Positions 6,361-12,968 of a stretch of 13,804 bases of DNA are shown one piece after another. The position numbers were made by a program, and so were the translations under genes. Under the pieces are notes generated by a model. The model was not told where the DNA came from. It worked only from the letters and a program-made list of their open reading frames with translations, and ran no database searches. Where the stretch lies: positions 1 through 13,804 of the forward strand of contig NZ_CAMPGZ010000111.1 in the NCBI RefSeq assembly GCF_946885725.1, written 5' to 3'. The number at the start of each line of letters is the position of its first letter. The first letter of the stretch is position 1. This DNA is from an uncultured Nocardioides sp. Lineage in GTDB: Bacteria > Actinomycetota > Actinomycetes > Propionibacteriales > Nocardioidaceae.

Positions 6361-8166
6361 ATGACCACCATCTCACCCGACGCCACCGGCGCGCCGACCC
6401 GGTCCGGCGGACTCGTCATCGAGGACCTCGGTGTCAAGCTCACCGGGCGCGAAGTCGACGTCGTCGACGACATCGACCTGGTCCTGCGTCCCGGCGAGGT
6501 TGTCGGGCTCGTCGGCGAGTCCGGCTCCGGGAAGACCACCGTCGGTACGTCGCTGCTCGGCTACTCCCGGGCCGGCGCGATCATCTCGTCCGGCAAGGTG
6601 CTGCTCGAGGACCGCGACGTCCTCAGCCTGGACTGGCGCGAGGTCCGCCAGCTGCGCGGTGAGGAGATCGCCTACGTGCCGCAAGACCCCGCATCTGCTC
6701 TGAACCCGAGCATCCGCATCGGCAAGCAGCTCGTCGAGCTCCAGGAGCTCCGCAGCATCGGCACGCCCGAGTCGCGGCTCGAGGCCGCCCGTGCGGGGCT
6801 GGCCGAGGTGGGCCTCCCCAACGACGGCGAGTTCCTCAAGCGCTACGCCCACCAGCTCTCCGGTGGACAGGTGCAGCGTGTCGCCCTGGCCATGGCGTTC
6901 CTGCCCAAGCCGAAGGTGCTCGTCCTCGACGAGCCGACCACGGGCCTCGACGTCACCACGCAGAAGATGGTTCTCGACACGATGGCCGAGCTCTGCCGCA
7001 CCCACCGGGTCAGCGCGCTCTACGTCACGCACGACCTGGCGGTCGTTGCCAACATCGCCGACCGGGTGGCCGTGATGTACGCCGGACAGATCGTCGAGCT
7101 CGGCCCGAAGGACCAGATCTTCGCCACACCCGCGCACCCCTACACCCGTGCGCTGCTCGACTCCATCCCGCACCTCAGCCAGGCCCGCGCGCTCACCGGC
7201 ATCCCGGGACGGACCCCTGCGCCCGGGGCGCGTCCCGAAGGCTGCCGGTTCAACGACCGCTGCGCGTACGCCGTCGACCGCTGCCGTGCCGCCGTACCCG
7301 AGCTGCGCGCCGTCGCGCCCGACCACGAGGTGCGCTGCATCCGCGTCGAGGAGATCGGCACCTGGGACATCAACCTCGGCACCGTGCCCGACGCCGACCC
7401 CGACAAGCCGCGCGACGTGATCCTGTCCGTGCAGGGGCTCAACATCTTCTACGGCCGCAAGGACGTCGTGCACGACGTGAGCTTCGACGTCGCCAAGGGC
7501 GAGGTGGTCGCGCTCGTCGGCGAGTCCGGCAGCGGCAAGACCACGATCTCCCGCTCCGTCGGCGGCCTCCACAAGGACTGGACCGGGACGATCCAGTTCG
7601 AGGGCCGCGCGCTCGCCCACAGCGCCCGTCAGCGCAGCGCCGAGGACCGCCGGCGGTTGCAGTACATCTTCCAGAACCCCTACCTGTCGCTGAACCCGCG
7701 ACTGACCATCGAGCAGATCATCCGGCGGCCGATGGAGCTGTTCGGGCTGGCCAAGGGCAAGGAGGCCACTGACCGCGTCGTCGAGCTGATGGAGCAGGTG
7801 GCGCTCGGCTCGGGGATGCTCTACTACCAGGCCAGCAGGCTCTCCGGCGGCGAGCGGCAGCGAGTCGCGATCGCCCGCGCGCTGGCCGCCGAGCCCGACG
7901 TGATGATCTGCGACGAGATCACGTCGGCGCTCGACGTCTCCGTGCAGGGCTCGATCGTCGCGCTGCTCGAGGGGCTCCGGAAGGAGCGCGGCATCAGCAT
8001 GCTGTTCGTCACCCACAACCTCGCGCTGGTCCGCTCGATCGCGGCCCGCGTCGAGATCCTGCAGAACGGCCGGGTCGTCGAGGCCGGCGCGGTGGCGACG
8101 GTCATGGACAGTCCGCGCGAGGACTACACGCGGACGCTTCTGTCGAACAGCCCGCGCATCGACTGA
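6361..8166 (+). CDS. Fused double ATPase of the Dpp/Opp-type ABC importer (DppD-DppF fusion)
   Basis: A 601-residue protein holding both ATPase domains that power the importer from the cytoplasm. Domain 1 (about 18-265) has Walker A GESGSGKTT (52-60), Q-loop YVPQDPASALNP, signature LSGGQ (166-170), Walker B with D190/E191 and switch VTHD. Domain 2 (about 355-595) has Walker A GESGSGKTT (387-395), Q-loop FQNPYLSLNP, signature LSGGE (494-498), Walker B with D518/E519 and switch VTHN. Both catalytic sites look intact. Between them sits the oligopeptide-transporter C-terminal segment (about 280-325) with four cysteines, starting GCRFNDRC. In the mycobacterial fused OppD the equivalent segment holds a 4Fe-4S cluster (established for that protein); the same is likely here by spacing. 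Start ATG 6361 follows GAGAGGGG (6348-6355) by five bases. One fused gene explains why there is no separate second ATPase gene. Confidence 0.93.
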   Translation: MTTISPDATGAPTRSGGLVIEDLGVKLTGREVDVVDDIDLVLRPGEVVGLVGESGSGKTTVGTSLLGYSRAGAIISSGKVLLEDRDVLSLDWREVRQLRGEEIAYVPQDPASALNPSIRIGKQLVELQELRSIGTPESRLEAARAGLAEVGLPNDGEFLKRYAHQLSGGQVQRVALAMAFLPKPKVLVLDEPTTGLDVTTQKMVLDTMAELCRTHRVSALYVTHDLAVVANIADRVAVMYAGQIVELGPKDQIFATPAHPYTRALLDSIPHLSQARALTGIPGRTPAPGARPEGCRFNDRCAYAVDRCRAAVPELRAVAPDHEVRCIRVEEIGTWDINLGTVPDADPDKPRDVILSVQGLNIFYGRKDVVHDVSFDVAKGEVVALVGESGSGKTTISRSVGGLHKDWTGTIQFEGRALAHSARQRSAEDRRRLQYIFQNPYLSLNPRLTIEQIIRRPMELFGLAKGKEATDRVVELMEQVALGSGMLYYQASRLSGGERQRVAIARALAAEPDVMICDEITSALDVSVQGSIVALLEGLRKERGISMLFVTHNLALVRSIAARVEILQNGRVVEAGAVATVMDSPREDYTRTLLSNSPRID

Positions 8167-8213
8167 GCGGCGCCCCGAGCAAGACCGAGCAGTACTGAGG
8201 AGGAGCCCGCACC

Positions 8214-9098
8214 GTGAACCGCAACGTCATGATCACCTGCGCGCTGACCGGCGCCGGCGACACCGTCGCTCGGTCGGAGCTCGTGCCGGTGACCCCCGAG
8301 CAGATCGCCGAGTCCGGCATCGAGGCCGCCCGCGCCGGCGCCACGATCGTGCACGTCCACGTGCGCGACCCGGAGACCGGCGTCGGCTCGCGGGACGTGG
8401 CGCTCTACCGCGAGGTCGTCGAGCGCATCCGCGCCTCCGACGTCGACGTCATCATCAACACCACCGCCGGCATGGGCGGCGACCTCGTGCTCGACCCGCA
8501 CGACCCGACGACGTTCCTCGAGGGCACCGATCTGGTCAGCGGCGTCGACCGGCTCCCCCACGTCGAGGAGCTGCTGCCGGACATCTGCACGCTCGACTGC
8601 GGCAGCCTCAACTTCGGCGAGGGCAGCACGGTCTACATCAGCACGCCCGACATGCTCCGCGAGGGCGCCAAGAGGATCCAGGAGCTCGGCGTCCGTTGCG
8701 AGATGGAGATCTTCGACACCGGGCACCTGTGGTTCGCCAAGAAGCTGGTCGAAGAGGGGCTGATCGACCAGCCGGCGATGTACCAGCTGTGCATGGGCAT
8801 TCCGTACGGCGCCCCGGCCGACCCGCTGACCCTCATGGCCATGGTCTCGCAGCTTCCCGAGGGCGCGGTGTGGGCGTCGTTCGCGCTCGGCCCGATGCAG
8901 ATGCCGTGGGTGGCGCAGTCGGTGCTGCTCGGTGGTCACGTGCGCGTCGGGCTCGAGGACAACCTCTACCTGAGCAAGGGGGTCAAGGCGACCAACGCCC
9001 AGCTGGTCGAGCGGGCGAAGACGATCGTCGAGAGCATGGGCGCGCACGTCGCCACGCCGGACGAGGGGCGAGAGATTCTCGCGCTCAAACCACGATGA
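8214..9098 (+). CDS. cdhC: BKACE (DUF849) enzyme, probable 3-dehydrocarnitine:acetyl-CoA trimethylamine-acetyl transferase type
   Basis: A 294-residue TIM-barrel enzyme of the beta-keto acid cleavage family, the usual full length. BKACE enzymes react a beta-keto acid with acetyl-CoA, giving acetoacetate and a new acyl-CoA. The zinc-binding pair HVH is present (H47, H49, followed by RD), as is the late GLEDN motif (E248), which supplies the third ligand in characterised relatives. [11 protein letters not shown] at the start, TAGMGGDL, the [12 protein letters not shown] block, [12 protein letters not shown] and MQMPW closely match what I recall of the carnitine-degrading subgroup (CdhC) rather than the lysine-fermentation enzyme Kce. 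The neighbouring dehydrogenase and thioesterase support that reading: product betainyl-CoA. GTG 8214 follows a strong GAGGAGGAG (8197-8205). The 47-base gap after the ATPase gene shows no terminator. Exact substrate is inferred; a close analogue of dehydrocarnitine is possible. Confidence 0.85.
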   Translation: MNRNVMITCALTGAGDTVARSELVPVTPEQIAESGIEAARAGATIVHVHVRDPETGVGSRDVALYREVVERIRASDVDVIINTTAGMGGDLVLDPHDPTTFLEGTDLVSGVDRLPHVEELLPDICTLDCGSLNFGEGSTVYISTPDMLREGAKRIQELGVRCEMEIFDTGHLWFAKKLVEEGLIDQPAMYQLCMGIPYGAPADPLTLMAMVSQLPEGAVWASFALGPMQMPWVAQSVLLGGHVRVGLEDNLYLSKGVKATNAQLVERAKTIVESMGAHVATPDEGREILALKPR

Positions 9099-9123
9099 AC
9101 GCACCGCACGACGTTCTTCGTCC

Positions 9124-9161
9124 CCCCCGCTTCGCTCCTCCGCCGAACAACGCCGCGGGGG
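9124..9161 (+). promoter_or_regulatory. Possible mRNA hairpin covering the ribosome site of the dehydrogenase gene
   Basis: CCCCCGC (9124-9130) and GCGGGGG (9155-9161) are perfect 7-base inverted copies with a 24-base loop. The right arm contains the GGGGG that serves as ribosome site for GTG 9169. Folding would hide that site, so translation of the downstream gene could be lowered or made dependent on ribosome traffic or a ligand. No T-tract follows, so this is not a terminator. Function is inferred. Confidence 0.4.
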
Positions 9162-9168
9162 CGCCGCA

Positions 9169-10110
9169 GTGAACCGCCCCGGGCCGGCCGAGGTCCGGAC
9201 CGTCACCTGCGTCGGCGCCGGCGTGATCGGCGGCGGTTGGGCGGCGTACTTCCTCGCGCGTGGCTACCGGGTCGTCGCCTGGGACCCGGCGGCCGACGCC
9301 GAGTCCCGGCTGCGTCACCTGGTCGACCGGGCCTGGCCGGCGCTCACCGAGCTCGGCCTGGCGCCCGGCGCGAGCCCCGACAACCTCGTCTACGAGGCCG
9401 ACCTGGCGACCGCCTGCGGGCAGGCCGACTTCGTGCAGGAGAGCGCCCCCGAAGATCTCGATCTCAAGCGCACGCTGCTCGCCGAGATCGACGCGGTCAC
9501 GCCCGAGGACGTGGTGATCTCGTCGTCGACGTCCGGCTACGGCATGAGCGAGATGCAGGACAAGTGCGACCGGCCCGAGCGCACCGTCGTCGGGCACCCG
9601 TTCAACCCGCCGTACCTCATCCCCCTCGTCGAGGTCGTCGGCGGCGCGGCCACCTCACCCGAGGTCGTCGACTGGACCTCGGACTTCTTCCGGCAGGCCG
9701 GTAAGTCGGTGATCACCCTGGACCGCGAGGTGCCCGGCTTCATCGCCAACCGGCTGCAGGAGGCGCTGTGGCGCGAGGCGCTGCACATGGTCGCCGCGGG
9801 CGAGGCGACGGTGGAGCAGATCGACCAGTCGATCACCGACGGACCCGGGCTGCGCTGGCCGGTGCAGGGCCCGATGCTCACCTTCCACCTCGCCGGCGGC
9901 CAGGGCGGGATGGCGCACATGCTCGACCACTTCGGCCCGTCGCTGCAGTCACCGTGGACCCGGCTGCAGGCCGCCGAGCTGACCCCCGAGCTGCGCGACG
10001 CCGTCGTCGCCGGCTGCGAGCGCGAGGCCGGCTCTCGCACCATCGACGACCTGGTCGCCGAGCGCGACCGCGGCGTGATCGCCGTGCTGCGCGCGCTGGG
10101 CAGGGCATGA
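9169..10110 (+). CDS. cdhA: L-carnitine 3-dehydrogenase-like NAD-dependent dehydrogenase
   Basis: A 313-residue cytoplasmic enzyme of the 3-hydroxyacyl-CoA dehydrogenase superfamily. The Rossmann motif G16-x-G18-x-x-G21 and acidic D39 at the end of the second strand predict NAD+ over NADP+. The catalytic His-Glu pair is at H143 (GHPFNP) and E155 (PLVEVVGG), with the usual spacing of 12. PGFIANRLQEALWREALHMV follows in the helical domain. The C-terminal segment (DGPGLRWPVQGPML, LAGGQGGMAHMLDHFGPSLQ, PWTRL) is typical of carnitine dehydrogenases rather than of 3-hydroxybutyryl-CoA enzymes. It would oxidise the 3-hydroxyl of L-carnitine or a close analogue to the keto acid used by the upstream BKACE. 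GTG 9169 has GGGGG seven bases ahead, inside a possible hairpin. The stop overlaps the thioesterase start (ATGA); in some bacteria these two proteins are one fusion, which supports a joint pathway. Confidence 0.87.
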   Translation: MNRPGPAEVRTVTCVGAGVIGGGWAAYFLARGYRVVAWDPAADAESRLRHLVDRAWPALTELGLAPGASPDNLVYEADLATACGQADFVQESAPEDLDLKRTLLAEIDAVTPEDVVISSSTSGYGMSEMQDKCDRPERTVVGHPFNPPYLIPLVEVVGGAATSPEVVDWTSDFFRQAGKSVITLDREVPGFIANRLQEALWREALHMVAAGEATVEQIDQSITDGPGLRWPVQGPMLTFHLAGGQGGMAHMLDHFGPSLQSPWTRLQAAELTPELRDAVVAGCEREAGSRTIDDLVAERDRGVIAVLRALGRA

Positions 10111-10592
10111 GCGCTGCGCCCCTCGTCTGGCGCGAGCCCGTGCAGGACGCCTGGATCGACTACAACGGCCACCTCTCCGAGGCCTACTACGTGCTCGTGC
10201 TGGGCCATGCCACCGACGCGGTGATGCACGCGGTCGGGCTCGGGCCCGACTACCGGGAGGCCAACGACGCCTCGCTCTACACCGTCGAGGCGCACATCCG
10301 GTACCTCGACGAGGTCTCCGCCGGCGCCGACCTCGAGGTCCGTTCGTCGGTCATCGGCGTGTCCCCCAAGCTGCTGTGGATCTGGCACGAGCTGTGGGCC
10401 GACGACCGGCTGCGCGCCACCGAGGAGATCCTCGGCGTGCACGTTCGCGGCGGCGCCTCGGCGCCGTTCCCGAGCGACATCGCAGCACGCGCCCGCGACC
10501 TGTGCGTCGAGCCGCCGGCCGAGGCCGGCCGCAGCATCCGGCTCCCCGCATCCACGACGACAACCACCACGACCGCCCCCACAGGAGGCTGA
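10107..10592 (+). CDS. cdhB: Hot-dog fold acyl-CoA thioesterase, probable betainyl-CoA thioesterase
   Basis: A 161-residue 4HBT-type thioesterase. The active-site loop is at residues 18-22 (DYNGH, D18 in the catalytic position), at the start of the long hot-dog helix (LSEAYYVLVLGHATDAVM). YTVEAHIRYLDEV then matches the central strand of carnitine-pathway thioesterases. In that pathway it hydrolyses betainyl-CoA to glycine betaine and CoA, freeing CoA after the BKACE step. The start overlaps the dehydrogenase stop by four bases. The C-terminus is odd: after the fold ends near residue 125-140 there is a low-complexity tail with seven threonines in a row (codons 10554-10574) followed by APTGG. 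The tail codons run into the AGGAGG used by the sulfatase gene, so this end may be a relaxed linker with no role in catalysis. Confidence 0.82.
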   Translation: MSAAPLVWREPVQDAWIDYNGHLSEAYYVLVLGHATDAVMHAVGLGPDYREANDASLYTVEAHIRYLDEVSAGADLEVRSSVIGVSPKLLWIWHELWADDRLRATEEILGVHVRGGASAPFPSDIAARARDLCVEPPAEAGRSIRLPASTTTTTTTAPTGG

Positions 10593-10596
10593 CCCC

Positions 10597-12900
10597 GTGA
10601 CCGACGCGACCGACCGCACCCGTCTGCCGCTGGACGTCGACACCACCGCGCGCCCGATCCGCCCGGTCCAGCCCGAGCCCGGCTCCCCCAACGTGGTCAT
10701 CGTGCTCATCGACGACATGGGCTTCGGCGCGTCGTCGGCGTACGGCGGACCCTGCGAGATGCCGACCGCGCAGCGGCTCGCCGGTGAGGGCCTGCGCTAC
10801 AGCCGGTTCCACGTCACGCCGCTGTGCTCCCCCACCCGGCAGGCGCTGATGACCGGCCGCAACCACCACTCCGTCGGCATGGGCGTCACCAGCGAGATGT
10901 CGACGCCGCTGCCCGGCTACCACGGCTACCGGCCGGCGAGCGCGGCGACGATCGCGCAGATCCTGAGCGGCAACGGCTACTGCACCGCGGCCGTCGGCAA
11001 GTGGCACCAGACCCCGCCGGTCGAGGTGAGCCCGTCGGGTCCGTTCCCGCGCTGGCCGATGGGCGAGGGCTTCGACTTCTTCTACGGCTTCATGGGCGCG
11101 GAGATGAACCACTGGTACCCGCAGCTCTACCAGGGCCGCTACCCCGTCGAGCCGGACCGTTTGCCCGAGGACGGCTACCACCTGACGGAGGACCTCGTCG
11201 ACAACGCGATCGCGTGGGTAGAGAACCAGCAGGCGATCACCCCCGACCGGCCGTTCTTCACCTACCTCGCGCTCGGCGCGACGCACGCGCCGTTCCACGT
11301 CGCGCCGGAGTGGCGGGACAAGTACGCCGGCCGCTTCGACGACGGCTGGGACGTGCAGCGCGAGCGCACGCTGACGCGGCAGAAGGAGCTCGGCATCGTG
11401 CCGGAGACGACCGAGCTCGCGCCGTGGGCCGAGGGCGTGCCGCACTGGGACGAGCTCGACGAGACCGAGCGCCGCGTGGCGGCGCGCTTCATGGAGACCT
11501 ACGCCGGTTTCGCCGAGCACGCCGACGTGCAGATCGGCCGCTTCGTCGACGCGCTCGAGCAGATGGGCGTCCTCGACGACACGCTGTTCTTCTACCTGCT
11601 CGGCGACAACGGAGCGTCCGGCGAGGGCGGCCCGCGCGGCACGTTCCGCGAGCACCTGGTCGGCCACGGCATCCAGGACGACACCGCCGACATGGCCGCC
11701 CGCCTCGACACGCTCGGCGACCCCACGACGTACGCCATCTACCCCGTCGGCTGGGCGCTGGCGATGAACACGCCGTACCCCTGGACCAAGCAGGTCGCCC
11801 ACCTCGGCGGCACCCGCGACGGGATGATCGTGCGCTGGGGCAACGGCATTCCCGCGCGCGGCGAGATCCGGCACCAGTGGCACCACGTCATCGACGTCCT
11901 GCCGACGATCCTCGAGGCGACCGGCATCCCCGAGCCCGAGTCGTACGGCGGGGTGGAACAGCAGCCGATCGAGGGCACGAGCCTGCGCTACACGTTCGAG
12001 GAGCCGGAGGCGCCCGACCGGCACACCACGCAGTACTTCGAGATGATCGGCAACCGCGGCGTCTTCCACGAAGGCTGGACCGCGGTGACCCGGCACGGCG
12101 TGCCGTGGGAGATGGTCGACACCCCCGACCGGCCGTTCGACGAGGACGTCTGGGAGCTCTACGACCACAGCGAGGACTGGAGCCAGGCCCGCGACCTCGC
12201 CGACCAGCACCCCGACAAGCTCAAGGCACTGCAGGAGGTCTTCGAGCGCGAGGCGGAGAAGCACCACGTCTTCCCCCTCGACGACCGGGTCACCGAGCGC
12301 GAGAACCCCGACGTCGCCGGCCGGATCGACCTGCACCAGGGCCGTCCCACGCTGTCCTTCGGGCCTCGGGTCGGCCGGCTCACCGAGGAGGCCGCGCCCA
12401 ACGTCAAGAACCGCTCCCACGTGATCACCGCCGACCTCGAGGTCGTCACCGGCACCAATGGTGTGGTGGTGGCGCAGGGCGGACGGTTCGGCGGCTGGTC
12501 GCTCTACATGCTCGAAAGCGTCCCGAGCTACGCCTACAACTTCGCCGGCCGCGACCTCACGGTCGTACGGGGGTCGGAGCCGATGGAGCCGGGGCGGCAC
12601 GACCTCGTGGTGCGGTTCGACTACGACGGCGGCCCGCCGGGCAGCGGCGCCGACGTGACGCTGGAGGTGGACGGCCGGCCGGTCGGCTCCGGACGGATCC
12701 CGGTGACGACGGCGTACTACTTCTCCTTCGACGAGACGTTCAACGTCGGCGTCGACCGCGGCACCCCGGTGGTCGACGACTACCTCCCGGTGCGCAACAG
12801 GTTCGAGGGGCTGATCCACAGCGTGTGCTTCGACCTCGCGGACGTCGCCGATCCCGGCACGCCCGAGGAGCGCGACCGGGTGGTCCACGTCCACCAGTGA
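10597..12900 (+). CDS. Type I (formylglycine) sulfatase, large AtsA-like, cytoplasmic
   Basis: A 767-residue sulfatase that hydrolyses a sulfate ester to an alcohol and inorganic sulfate. All core residues are visible: metal ligands D39/D40 (LIDDMGFG), nucleophile motif C77-S-P-T-R81 leading to TGR, GKWH (K135, H137), H230 (ATHAPFH), D337/N338 (LGDNGASGEGG) and K398 (PWTKQ). The spacings agree with Pseudomonas AtsA. C77 must be converted to formylglycine by an enzyme encoded elsewhere. Residues about 560-767 form an additional beta-rich domain (GGRFGGWSLYML, DVTLEVDGRPVG) seen in long actinobacterial AtsA relatives. There is no signal peptide or Tat motif, so the substrate must enter the cell still sulfated; the importer of the same operon could do this (inference). 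GTG 10597 has AGGAGG (10583-10588) eight bases ahead, and only four bases follow the thioesterase stop. The exact ester cannot be read from sequence. Confidence 0.93.
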   Translation: MTDATDRTRLPLDVDTTARPIRPVQPEPGSPNVVIVLIDDMGFGASSAYGGPCEMPTAQRLAGEGLRYSRFHVTPLCSPTRQALMTGRNHHSVGMGVTSEMSTPLPGYHGYRPASAATIAQILSGNGYCTAAVGKWHQTPPVEVSPSGPFPRWPMGEGFDFFYGFMGAEMNHWYPQLYQGRYPVEPDRLPEDGYHLTEDLVDNAIAWVENQQAITPDRPFFTYLALGATHAPFHVAPEWRDKYAGRFDDGWDVQRERTLTRQKELGIVPETTELAPWAEGVPHWDELDETERRVAARFMETYAGFAEHADVQIGRFVDALEQMGVLDDTLFFYLLGDNGASGEGGPRGTFREHLVGHGIQDDTADMAARLDTLGDPTTYAIYPVGWALAMNTPYPWTKQVAHLGGTRDGMIVRWGNGIPARGEIRHQWHHVIDVLPTILEATGIPEPESYGGVEQQPIEGTSLRYTFEEPEAPDRHTTQYFEMIGNRGVFHEGWTAVTRHGVPWEMVDTPDRPFDEDVWELYDHSEDWSQARDLADQHPDKLKALQEVFEREAEKHHVFPLDDRVTERENPDVAGRIDLHQGRPTLSFGPRVGRLTEEAAPNVKNRSHVITADLEVVTGTNGVVVAQGGRFGGWSLYMLESVPSYAYNFAGRDLTVVRGSEPMEPGRHDLVVRFDYDGGPPGSGADVTLEVDGRPVGSGRIPVTTAYYFSFDETFNVGVDRGTPVVDDYLPVRNRFEGLIHSVCFDLADVADPGTPEERDRVVHVHQ

Positions 12901-12968
12901 TCCAGTGACCCGTCGGGGCCATGTCGCACGACCCGGCGGCGCCCTACCGTGACCTCCGAGGTGATGCG

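Noticed and set aside
2850..8166. Ordinary dipeptide/oligopeptide uptake system
   Set aside because: The family is right, but no peptidase is present and the operon continues into small-molecule catabolism, so peptide import is not the best reading; kept only as an alternative.
8214..9098. Kce (3-keto-5-aminohexanoate cleavage, lysine fermentation)
   Set aside because: Same family, but no lysine aminomutase or related genes are nearby, and the neighbours and internal motifs fit the carnitine type.
9169..10110. 3-hydroxybutyryl-CoA dehydrogenase (beta-oxidation or butyrate pathway)
   Set aside because: The C-terminal GPGLRW/LAGG/HFGPSLQ/PWT motifs and the adjacent thioesterase and BKACE fit carnitine dehydrogenase; no enoyl-CoA hydratase or thiolase is present.
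10351..12894. Very long open frame on the minus strand opposite the sulfatase
   Set aside because: Its composition is Arg/Val/Glu/His-rich and lacks any recognisable fold; the plus strand encodes a sulfatase with all catalytic residues. High-GC DNA leaves long open antisense frames; similar ones oppose the ATPase and binding-protein genes.
10597..12900. Choline-sulfatase (BetC)
   Set aside because: The protein is far longer than BetC (about 500 residues) and has the AtsA-like core spacing and an extra beta-rich C-terminal domain. A quaternary ammonium sulfate as substrate is still possible, but the family is not BetC.
12901..12968. Transcription terminator after the sulfatase gene
   Set aside because: Only very short G/C pairings (such as CCC/GGG near 12909-12918) and no T-run; not enough to call.
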